The notes under the pieces: model-generated
Seen by the model: only the letters and a program-made list of their open reading frames with translations
Told to the model about the DNA's origin: nothing
Database searches by the model: none
Part shown: piece by piece, positions 25,501 through 38,534 of the stretch
How positions within the stretch are numbered: position 1 is the first letter of the stretch
How the letters are laid out: each line of letters opens with the position of its first letter
Translations under genes and position numbers: made by a program
Source of the DNA: Acorus gramineus
Taxonomy: Eukaryota; Streptophyta; Magnoliopsida; Acorales; Acoraceae
Assembly: GCA_030737835.1 (NCBI GenBank)
Contig: CM060857.1
Span: forward strand, 15,449,496-15,513,495
DNA: 64,000 nt
Reading direction: 5' to 3'

Positions 25501-27737
25501 AACCCAAAAATCATTAAAGACAGAAATAATAATGACAGAATAAGAAAAATGCAGCCAAATAGAAACTGCCTGATAGTTATCTATCCCAAAATATCAATCT
25601 ATCCCGGATAAGGCTATGTCACACCCTAAACAGGGGTGTAGTGTGTTGGTGGGTATGGCATATCATTCCTGCTATTCTGAATCTTGCAAAAAACAAAACA
25701 GCCAAACTGGATTTCATAAATGATTACAAATCTACTTGTTGATGTACTGGATCTTACTCAAAGGAATATTTAATGAAGCATACTTTGGTTCTCTGATTGG
25801 GCGATGAGAATTTACTATTAACATGGTAGGGAAACCATCACAAAGTGAAGCTTACAATAAGTTTTGGGAATACTGAAGTATCAGAACAAGTTCCTAACAG
25901 AAGATACCTTCATTCGAATGAGCATTTTTATCCCCTTACCTATAAACATGATAATCCAGGATGTTAATGGAATTCTGATCTATTTTCTCTTCTTTTTTTT
26001 GTCAATTAATGAACATTGGTAGTTTTTCTGGAACAGATGTTTGAATCAATAGTCAATTGATGACATTGCCTATGTTATTCATATCTAAATTTGAGAGGAT
26101 TTAAGAAAGTTCCCTTGTTTTCACCGAAGGAGGTAAAGAGTTGTTCTGTTTTTCCCAACATTATACTCTGGCCATGTGGAAATTGGACGTGCAGCCTGGA
26201 GTTTAGGATTCACTTCTACCTTCTTTTTTTGTTTTCTGTTGACACCAGTCAGTGCTTATTTCATGACTTCATAATGTGTTACACAGTTTTATTACATGTT
26301 CCCAAACTCTTATCTTTTTTTCTCTTAAAAAATAGCTCTCCTCATATGCAATTTAGCAATTAGCTGATATCTCCCTGATATTTTCTTGTAGATATGAGGG
26401 TAGACATCAGGTTTGCTGGCGTTCATATAAATTATAGGATTACTCAGAATGTCATCAATTTATTAATAGAAAATTTTAAAGCTTTATGTCAGAAGTATTT
26501 TATAAGTGCTTTGAGAAAGCAGATGATGTTGCTTTAAAGTATCTCAAAACTAATTTGAGATACTGGCGTGTGAGGCATTCACTGGTAGACATGGAGGCAT
26601 ACATTTTGTTTGTTCTTATTGTTGAAAAATCCCTTATTGTTTGGTGCCATTTATTTGCAGGACTATGGAATTGATTTTGATGATCATGATCATCCTGTGA
26701 AGGCATTTCGATGCCTCTGTGGAAGCAAGGGCTGTAGGGACCTGAAGCATCCTAAAAGTAAGTATTTCGTTTATCAATTCTAGAGATCTATTACAATAGT
26801 TTTAGCGATGAAGGGAAGGGAGGTAAATTTCCCAGGCTAATAGGACAAGGTACGAGTCCGAGAATGGCCATTTTGTGCAACAAATGCTAAATCTTATGCC
26901 CCGTTTGGGACTGAGGTGGGGACGCCCGCAGTAGAGAAACCCGCCCGCAGTAGAGAAGCGCTGTTTCCGGAGCATTCTCTACCGCGGGCGAAAATGGCCT
27001 GTTAAGCCATATTCGCAGCCCCACCGCGGACGCGAGAAAAGCGTTCGGATCTGCAGTGGCGGTATGCTGGATTCCCTGCTGTGGAATCCGTCCCACCACG
27101 GATCCAAACGCTGCCTTAAACCATATCCAATCTGCCAATTCTATGGATGGTGCCTTTTTAACTCTCATCAAACAGAAAGAAGAAATGTGTCAATGTTGGT
27201 ATTGAATGCTTGGAAATAAACTTATTGAGGTGGATAATTACTTAACCGTTTGCCCAAATCCACATCTCTCTCTATATAAGTTACCTTTGCCCTCTCATAA
27301 TATCAATTCTGGATTTTAATGATTTCACCTATTTGCCCATTCGAACAATCTTGTTGGTGAAATAAGATTGTTGGTGAAATAATCTTTTGAGAGAATTCTA
27401 TCATATGCCTACCCTATTAGTAGTTCGTGTTTGCATTATCATTAATCCACACTAACGATGATAACAATTTTTGCCACAGGAAGTAAAGCAAACCTGCCAA
27501 GCATGAGGAAGTCCAATGGAAAAGTATGAGCACTGTTGGTTACTGACAACAATGTGGTTAACCTTTTTTTTTTTGGTTATAGATGTCACACATTGTTAGA
27601 AAGTGAAATCAAGTAAAACGTTTGGTTGTATTTTCTTTGTTTGTATATCTGTAAAGGGCGTTGTAGGGGTGCAGGCATTTTGGTATTGTTATTTTTTTGG
27701 GGATTTGCAGGAGCTGGATTTATCAATCTTCAGCTAA
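19562..27737 (+). CDS. SUVR: SUVR-type histone-lysine N-methyltransferase (WIYLD, pre-SET, SET, post-SET)
   Basis: Nuclear H3K9-type methyltransferase or SET cofactor of silencing (SUVR1/2/4 group). Exons: 19562-19744, 19823-19852, 20221-20818, 21247-22517, 22814-23079, 23937-24003, 24089-24139, 26661-26757, 27480-27523 and 27711-27737; 877 residues, phases closed. Residues ~1-60 are the WIYLD domain (ubiquitin binding in SUVR4), with NWELIEEENYRVLADAIF. A long low-conservation middle has basic patches. The cysteine-rich pre-SET lies at about 560-690 (CCSDCFGNC, CSKCGCSKECGN). The SET is ~695-830, with GWGLRTLEEIPRGAF, RFVNHRCFDANL and ELTWDYGIDFDD. The post-SET is CLCGSKGCRD. At 877 residues it is longer than Arabidopsis SUVR4 and nearer SUVR1/2. 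The C-terminus is uncertain: reading through the 27524 donor gives a stop at 27529. Intron 7 (2.5 kb) and intron 8 carry transposon insertions. Confidence 0.93.
24435..24891 (+). mobile_element. MITE family 1, copy C, in SUVR intron 7
   Basis: A 457-bp element with near-perfect ends GCCCCCGTTTGGATAT and ATATCCAAACGGGGGC, flanked by TTG (24432-24434 and 24892-24894). It is the best preserved of the three copies and probably the youngest. A 3-bp duplication and no coding capacity fit a PIF/Harbinger-related MITE. The superfamily is inferred. Confidence 0.85.
25085..25540 (-). mobile_element. Possible antisense LINE 3' fragment in SUVR intron 7
   Basis: It begins with a T run and GGTAGGCATT...ATTTTATTAAAA, a pattern close to the 3' end of the clearer LINE copy at 47739-47952. 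The body is non-coding here. No target duplication was found, so this is a weak call. Confidence 0.3.
26897..27115. mobile_element. GC-rich MITE in SUVR intron 8
   Basis: A 219-bp GC-rich island in AT-rich intron DNA, flanked by TTA (26894-26896 and 27116-27118). The ends GCCCCGTTTGGGA and TCCAAACGCTGCC form imperfect inverted repeats. Inside is a repeated motif GCCCGCAGTAGAGAA. The 3-bp TTA duplication is the mark of PIF/Harbinger (Tourist-like) elements. It encodes nothing. Confidence 0.7.
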
Positions 27738-28566
27738 AATTGTAAACTGTATCAGTCACCAAAGTTCCTAGCAGATGTGGTGGCCTGTAAAAAGTTGTAC
27801 TTGTTGTTATTGAAGTTAATGGAAGCTCCAAGCCCGTCTCATTGAAAACCATTCTTCATGTTTTGAACAACTTGAATCCTCTCTTTACAACTGATTAACT
27901 AAAATGTCTCCCTTCATGACTGATTTTATACTCCTGTTTGAATGATAGGGTCCTGATTTAGTAACAAATCACAAAAAGGGTGTCATCGTATCATTTTTTG
28001 TAATACGGTTATTATCATTTTGGTTATTAAACACCTAAGTATGGATAACTAAATTGGTCAAGTATTTTTTTGTTATTAAATCGTTTTTCTTAATGATATT
28101 TGAATGGATCAAATGTTGCTACACTTGGCTGTGTTAATCACTCGTTGGTTTTTTTTTTTTTATAATAAATTTTTAGACATGCAAAGCATTCGCTTTGTTT
28201 TTTTTTTAAAAAAATGTACACACCTGGAATTTTTTTTAAAAAAATTATTTGCCTGAGTCTACTGAAAAAATGAATTTTCATTTTAAAAATGTGAAAAACA
28301 TCCCCACCACGTGATGTAAAAGGAAAAATAGAAGATTAAATCAGACAAGTTTCCACAATTTCATCTGTATTGTTGAAAAGATGAAGTGTCAAACGTGCAT
28401 AAAAATCAATAGGATGGCATAAAATCCAGAGATGGCAGTATAGGGAGGAATGTACATTCATCTATTCATGTGGGGGCAGCTTAACTGCTATAATTTACAT
28501 ATTCAGACTAGACTTCCTTTAATACAATCCTGTCACACAATATATGAAAATGGGAGGCCAAATTCA
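27738..28566. other. Convergent 3' region, SUVR / GHR
   Basis: About 830 bp between the stop codons of two genes that read toward each other. It should hold both 3' UTRs and poly(A) sites. It is AT-rich with T and A runs near 28150-28270. No gene is seen. Confidence 0.6.
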
Positions 28567-30961
28567 TTAAACACTAACCTGCCTTACATTCACTGATGTC
28601 AAAGATTCCCTGTTATGGGGTTCAGAAAGGAATTTATGTTCACAGCCATAAGGGATCACAGGTCTGATGCTGCCAGGGTTCAATGGGAAAAGTGTTCTGT
28701 AATATCCATCCATGATTGCGTCGAAATTGCAGGTTGCAGCGACCTTTGGAATCTGCGCACCAAGGCAAGCAATGTAAGTATGCTGGACAGATGTAAAAAG
28801 AAGAGGAGGAGAATAGACAAACAATTTGAAGCACTTTATAGTAAATTTAGAAAGCAATTCGACTTAAATGCTGGCATGTTTGGTTTCACGGATACTAAAG
28901 AGGAACATCAGTGAGTCAACAGAGATCGTGTAAATCATAAGCATTATGGACAGTATGGATCTCCTGGTATTTGTGAGGAGTGTGTATTTTGGGGAAGGTG
29001 TTTTGAGATTCTATGGAACAAGATTTCCTATTTTCGAGTCGAGTTTAAATTTTAGCAGAAAAAGATAACAATGAGAAATAAGTTTGGGCATGGAAGACCA
29101 TCTGCTCATAAAAAGACCTTGCACTGGTACCATAGCCTAACAGTTATTAGGTGTTTGCTCTACTTTTTTTTTTTTTGAAATGCAGTATTTGCTCTACTAG
29201 TACAATCTAAATTGCTTTATTTTGTAGATGCTCCACTTGAAATTTCTATAACTAGAGTCTTACTTCAACACTTCAACTACCTTTAGATTGCTCTATATTG
29301 TATGGAATGATCATTACAACCTAACACAGCTCATAGCAATGAATCCACTCTGTCCTTGCCATGCACATCACAATCCTGAATTTATCTTATAAAACATTAC
29401 AAATATCCATTAGGTATCCAGCGTCTATAAATCTCTACTTAACTACCAGAAATGAGAAGCATTATCATATGTACAAGTTGGAAAGAACAACTCTACCACA
29501 GAAATCATCACATACATCTACACTACCATGATGCAAGAGGTCGAGTTGAGACGAGGCATGAAAATTAATAAAAAAAAGATCTTCTCCCCTTGGATAACTA
29601 CACGAACAAGGAAATGTGGGGAAGTGCAAAACATAAAAACTACTTCCAAAGATATACAACCTATCATGCATAACATCAGTCATGAAGGTTAAAACTCTCT
29701 AAAAAAATGTAATCAAGTCGGTTACAAGCAAACTTTTCTCCATTCGAGTTAAGATTTTATCAGGTTTGGATCTCATCAGGTCTTGTAAGTCCCAAATATG
29801 GAAACCACACATGACTTAAAATTTCACAAACATCAAATGTTAAACATGTGACACAACACATGTCAATTCTTCACTGAAGACACACACAACACAAATTGAT
29901 GGGATCCAAAATTGCCTATAGAACATGTAAATCCAAGAACTGATAAACACAGCAGTAAACAATTGAATTTTCACCTGATAAATGTCACGGGTGTAACCGA
30001 GGAGATTACGATACTCAACAAGCTTCTTCTTGGTACATTTGAACAACACATTGTAGACAAGATCGAACCGGATCAACGTGGTGAACAAACACACATCCGC
30101 CAGAGTCAGCGCATCCCCGCACAAGTACCGCGACTGCCCCAAACGTTCCTCCAACACATCCAACGTCCCGAACAGCTCCGCCACCGCCGCATCATACGCT
30201 CCCTGACTCTGCGCGAACCCGCACCTGTACACGCCGTTATTCACATTCGGATAGACGATCCGATTCCACTTCTCAATCTCCGCCTTCAACGGCTCCGGCG
30301 ACAGGTCCATCCCGGCATCCGATGCGGAGTTCAAGATCTCGATAATGTCGTAGCTCTCGTTGCAGACGACCTCGTTTTGATCAACGTCCCAGAGCATCGG
30401 GACCGTCGATCGGCCGTCGTAACCCCCGTCCCTCATCCGGTAGACCTCCCTCAACGTGCGGCGACCGTTGGCCCTGTCCGGACCGGGGACCAGCTCGTCG
30501 GAGTCGTCTGATTGGAGGAACTCCCAGGCGCCGTCGGGACCCGGGGAGGCGACGGAGACGGGGAGGGAGGGTTCGAGGGATTTGAGGGCGCGGACGATGA
30601 GGGTGCGGTGGGCCCAGGGGCAGGGGAGGCCCACGTAGAGGTGGAGGTTTAGGGTTTTGAGAGGGGGGCGGCGGCGGAAGGGGCTGGTGGGGCGGGAGTA
30701 GATGCCGGTGGAGGGATCGGAGGGGGCGAGCTGGCGCATCATGAGGTGCCACGTGGCGGACCAGGCGGAACGGACGGTGGAGATGAGGAGCTGAGGGGGG
30801 AGGGACCGGCCCCATAGGAGGCGGGTGATGGCGGTGAGTGGGTCGGTTTGGAGGGACATTCTAGGGCTGACGTGGCGGTGGATGGAGGGGGTGGGTCTGA
30901 CGTGGCGGTGGCGGTGGCGGGGGAAGTGGAGGGGAGGGTCGAGGAGGGATACAACGGCCAT
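28567..30961 (-). CDS. Glutathionyl-hydroquinone reductase / xi-class GST (ECM4-like), probably plastid
   Basis: Reduces glutathionyl-hydroquinones with glutathione through a catalytic cysteine. Exons 30961-29975 and 28752-28567 give 390 residues, joined at IYQ|IPKVAAT (phase 0). Residues ~1-60 are basic and rich in His/Pro/Ser, like a transit peptide. LLWGRSLPPQLLISTVRSAW and QLAPSDPSTGIYSRP are typical of the long plant form. The thioredoxin fold carries the xi-class signature CPWA (Cys114 in GLPCPWAHRT). The C-terminal helical domain includes YPNVNNGVYRCGFA and RYLCGDALTLADVCLF. The tail DAIMDGYYRTLFPLNPGSI is longer than in bacterial enzymes. An in-frame ATG 23 codons upstream (31030) is possible, but MAVVSLL looks the better start. 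The 1.2-kb intron holds a small poly(A) insertion. Exon 1 is strongly GC-rich. Confidence 0.9.
29165..29184 (-). mobile_element. Bare poly(A) retro-insertion in GHR intron
   Basis: About 13 T followed by 7 bases, flanked by GTGTTTGCTCTACT (29151-29164) and GTATTTGCTCTACT (29185-29198), a 14-bp duplication with one mismatch. This is what remains if a LINE-driven copy is cut off almost at its poly(A) tail. Confidence 0.6.
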
Positions 30962-32240
30962 TTTGTTTGAACAAAAGAATGGTTGATTTGAATTTGTTCG
31001 GAAATATGTAGTTGAGAACGATGAGGTCATACGTGTTCAGATCAATCGAGCTCACACTGGAATAGCCAGCAGTGCTTTTGGCATGGGAACGGGAATAAAG
31101 TCCACGCTATTCCACCTGAACCCAATCCGAATAACCAAACCTACGAATTGGCAGGGATAGAGTTAAAGTCTGTCAATCCGACAGATATTGCTGTATGGAT
31201 CAGATATATAGATAATTTTTTAGATAACTGACATATTTAAATAATAATATTAAATTGAATAATTAAATTATGTATTAAAGAAATGAAAATGAAAATTTAG
31301 ATTTTAAGATTCATTCTCTCTTAAATATCATATATTAAAAATTTAATAATAATATAATATATAATTATTATAATTTATCATACAAGATAACAAATATAAA
31401 CAATATATATAATTCATATTATATATATATATATTTATAATATATATCACATATAGATATTTTTCAGATCGAATAAATTGATATATATCCGCACTTCAAA
31501 TCTATATATTTCTTATTTTTCAGATAGAGTGAAATATGGATGAATCAAGGTAAAATCATGTTTATTAATAACGAATAAATGAGTATGCTCATACTACAAT
31601 ATATGAAAATAAAATAGTATGGATATTTTAAATCGCTTTTTGTAATTCCTTACATATTATTTACACAATTTATATGTGATCAATCAAACAATAAAAACTT
31701 TATTAAAAATAACAAAAAAACCTTTAGCTACAGTGGAATAAAATTATCCTGGAATAGCTAATTGCGGATTGAGCTTGTAGAAAACCAAACAAAATGCACC
31801 CAGAGTTGCACCTCAAGTTCCGTATCCCCAAAAAACCTATCCCATTAAACTTTTGGATTTATTCTAACACGACAAAAAATAACTATGACAATCTATTCAT
31901 ACTAAACAAATATTTGAAAAAAAAAATAAAACATATTCTCCACTCATCCATACCTTATTCACAAAACAAACCGGAGTGGGGTTTATAGAGTAGTAACCCA
32001 ATGACTTTATCATGTTTTCAGACTCCATTTCTGCTTCACACAATTTTTTAGCAATCAATCACACAAAAGTAAACTAATATTATGTCTAAAGAGAGTTTAA
32101 TCATGCAAAACGCAATTCATGTGTCCACAAAGCAAGAAACGACAAACCAAAATATTCATCTAGGAATCAAAATTTCAAACACTGGAAGTCTCTCTTCACA
32201 AGCCAGACTGGTAAATGAGGTGATAAACCAAGGTATTCTT
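30962..32240. other. Spacer between GHR promoter and RPL23 3' end
   Basis: The right-hand neighbour is transcribed toward it and GHR away from it, so it holds the GHR promoter and the RPL23 3' UTR. There is a (TA)n-rich stretch at 31410-31450. MITE-like ends occur near 31070-31135 (AATAACCAAAC) and at 31794-31978 (CACAAAACAAACCGGAG). No gene is seen. Confidence 0.45.
31794..31978. mobile_element. Possible MITE fragment
   Basis: The end CCTTATTCACAAAACAAACCGGAG resembles the element end in the PGR5 intron at ~57205. There is no clear partner end or target duplication. Confidence 0.25.
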
Positions 32241-35632
<3,392 letters not shown>

Positions 35633-35701
35633 CTTCGGCGCCTCCGATACGAAAGTGAGAGCTTCCGAAACTCTCTTGTATTAGAAGTGGCTTTACAAAA
35701 T

Positions 35702-35709
35702 TAGGGTTT
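35702..35709 (-). promoter_or_regulatory. Telo-box upstream of RPL23
   Basis: AAACCCTA on the minus strand about 70 bp before the RPL23 ATG. It is a frequent element of plant ribosomal-protein promoters. More AAACCCTA copies occur inside the first intron. Confidence 0.55.
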
Positions 35710-37781
35710 TTGTAATATTACCAAACTACCCTTCTTCGTTTAACAAATTCACTACTGAGACTGAGATTGAACCTAGAGCGTCGATACAGTGATGGAATTA
35801 ATGGACGGTGGTTGAGGTTTTAATTTTTGGCGCGCTAACATGACATTTTTACCCCTCAAAATACTTCAATTGACTGAAAAGTCTCTGAAGGTGCATTTTG
35901 TTATTGCATCCTTTACAGGGTCATTAATGACTGCATAACTATGATTGAATTGATTTTAAAATTATTTGTTTGATGGGTGGTGAATAATTTCATAGCTTCA
36001 TTAGTATAGTTGTCTATTAATTACTTTCATTCTTGTTTGATTATTGCTTCTGTTATGCATTTTTGGAGAGAATCCATTAGCAAATATCATTGTTGCCATG
36101 CTTTTCAAATTGTTAAGAGTCATTGTCCAACATTTAATTTTTCACAAATTTGAAATTTCAGTACTTCCAAAAATTGTCACGGTATCTGAAAATACTGGTA
36201 ATTTCATGTTCTTGAAGCTGAATTGAGGCTGTATATCTGATGCTGGTCTCATATTATTTTGTTTATGTAGGACTTCCTAAGGAATTCATGATATTATCAT
36301 GGACAGCCAGCACATAATTTCAAACAAATAATTCTTTTATATTAATTTTTTGAAAATGTTGGACATCCCAAAGACCCGGATACAGTTCACACACGTTTTA
36401 ATTTTTTTTGTTTAACATAATAACTTTTATAAAAAATAAAGTATATATTTCAACATATTATATGGACACATTTATTGGGAAAGTATAAAAATATCTAACG
36501 AAATATATACCTTGTTGGAAGCTATAGATGTAAATAGTGTTATAGGTGGGGATGTGAACATGACAGTGTGTAACACCCTTTTTTTGGTGACCAGGAATCC
36601 AACATGAGTTGGGAAAACTTCAGATGCACTGAATTGCCCACAAGCCATCTACATCATCAGATAAAGTTCATGAAGTTCAGTAGGGTTTGAACTTGAGACC
36701 TATACATCTGTTTGTCCGCTAAGAGTTGGTTTGGTACATTCTGAAAAACATTGCTGAGCTTTATTCAAACAAATGCAAATTAGATTCTAAATTCAGTGTT
36801 TTGGCTGATGATTGAATATCTAAGAATGCATAATCCATCATATCAAAATTAAATTGGCTTTAAAGTGTAAAAAATAGGGGTGAAACTCATCTTTCACTCT
36901 CCAGTCAATAAAATATGTGTTAAAAAAAGAGTTGCTATTCCAGTGGTCCAGCTTTGTGAATCTGCGTGCACAAGTTTGTCCTACTGAGTTGTTTCAATAG
37001 GTTAGTTTGCTGAGGTTGAACAACTCTCTATAGCTGCTGAGTGGTTTCTTCTGTTTTTGTTGGCTTGCTCTGAGGAATAGACCTCCGAAAAGAAAAAAGG
37101 TGAGAGATGCTCAATATTTCATGTTATCCAAATATCATGATATAAAGTTAAGAAAGCAATAGTTATAAGTTGATGGAAAGAATTAGGTCATGAGCCATTA
37201 AAGAATAAGATCTTTTACCTTTGAATAGAGGCCAAACCAAACCCTCTTTTAAAAGCTTTTAATGGATGGATGGATGGAATGAGATCTCTCAAATCTCTAT
37301 TGGGGAATCCAAACAATATTGGCTTTTAGTGACTCTTTGGAAGAAAAAAAATTCCTACCCAACCAAAGTGGGGGAGGATGGATGCTCTCTTGCCACAGGT
37401 GATGTAACCTCACCATATAGAAAGGAATAATGTTAAAAGGACAGTCTCCTATACATGGTTTGATTTTTAATGTACAATTCATGTAATAAAACATGTAAGT
37501 ATACACTTCCTCGCATAAAAAGCAAAAAATCATATCTTTCATTTGATGAATCATGTATCTCATTAGCGAATCAAGACTGCACGCAAAGCTGCATAGAAGG
37601 ATTGCGTAAAATGGCCCCCCAAAAAAGGAAGGGTCCCTTGAACTTTTACCCTCCTCCACCCAACTCCAATTGATGCTTCTTTTTGGGTGGTCCCCCACAC
37701 AAGAGGCTCGTGTCACTGGTGCCTCATGGCTTTTTTATAAGTATTTGCAGGGCAATACATGAAATTGAGGCAGAGGGAGTG
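35710..37781. other. Intergenic, RPL23 promoter side to small ORF
   Basis: AT-rich DNA with a degenerate repeat-like stretch at about 36570-36730 (GGGTTTGAACTTGAGACC) that imitates a tRNA B box but has no cloverleaf. Open frames at 37297-37716 (-) and 37470-37673 (+) look accidental. Confidence 0.4.
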
Positions 37782-38054
37782 ATGACTTTGAATTTGGGAA
37801 GCAAGAAAAGGATACATGCCATGAGTGTAGCGAAAAAAACATCGACCATGACTGTCGCAAATGTTTGGAGAAGGTTAGGCTTGGATTTGTGGGGGAAGAC
37901 CATGTTTCTGAAGCAGATTATGTGGAAGTTGAGGTCTCAATGGAGGCTTGCAATGGGATCACAGAAGGATAGGTTGCGGTTCGGCTATGATCCGCAAAGC
38001 TACTCTCTGAACTTTGATGATTGTTCTACATGTGATCATTCATACAAGCACTAG
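37782..38054 (+). CDS. Small plant protein with C-terminal YDPxSYxLNFDD motif
   Basis: An uninterrupted 90-residue frame from MTLNLGSKKRIHAMS to CDHSYKH. Its centre is basic (KLRSQWRLAMGSQKDRLRF) and is followed by GYDPQSYSLNFDDC. A YDPxSYxxNFDD tail ends many short, uncharacterised land-plant proteins, so the frame is probably real although single-exon. TTTTTTATAAG about 50 bp upstream might be a TATA box, but the leader would be short. No signal peptide or membrane segment is seen. I do not know the function. The alternative is an old pseudogene fragment. Confidence 0.5.
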   Translation: MTLNLGSKKRIHAMSVAKKTSTMTVANVWRRLGLDLWGKTMFLKQIMWKLRSQWRLAMGSQKDRLRFGYDPQSYSLNFDDCSTCDHSYKH

Positions 38055-38534
38055 ATCCTTCACAAGTTTCTCTTCTTCTTATCATTGTTTCTCAAGTGAT
38101 TGGTGTTTAGTGGTATGTGCATGGATTGTTATCTCCAAATGCATGAAATGCAATTTTGATTCCTACAACTTGGTTTCTGTGGGTCATTTTTTTTTCTATT
38201 CCAGCTTCCCTGATCAAGGGAATTGATGTTGTGGTTATTGTGTGTTAATGCCAAATTAAAGTTATGCAAGATCTTTTGCTGCCCACTGTCTTGTGCTTCC
38301 TTGCAATTGGGTTCTTTTCCTCGGGTAGAGGGCGAAGGATTCTTCTCCCAACCCATTGTTAGAGCCGGGGAAGGAGATGGGGAAAGGGTGGAGAAGAACT
38401 ATTTGTATCTTAGTATATACTTATTTTTATATAACAATATGTATTTTAATAGGAGAGTTTATAATTTTTTTTTTAAAAAAAAAAAACGGTATAGATGATG
38501 TGTGAGATTGTAGATGGAGTTGCAAAACGGATTG
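38055..38534. other. Spacer before the solo LTR
   Basis: Probably the 3' UTR of the small gene, then a T/A run at 38466-38486. No other gene is seen. Confidence 0.4.

Noticed and set aside
29912..30815. Long open frames opposite and alongside GHR exon 1
   Set aside because: They are shadows of a GC-rich exon: rich in P/R/H with no family match, while the GHR frame carries CPWA and the full domain.
36590..36730. GGGTTTGAACTTGAGACC stretch resembling a tRNA B box
   Set aside because: No acceptor stem, D arm or anticodon arm can be paired around it; more likely a repeat remnant.
37297..37716. 139-aa minus-strand frame
   Set aside because: It lacks conserved features, contains cysteine/phenylalanine-rich accidental stretches and overlaps the upstream side of the better-supported small ORF.
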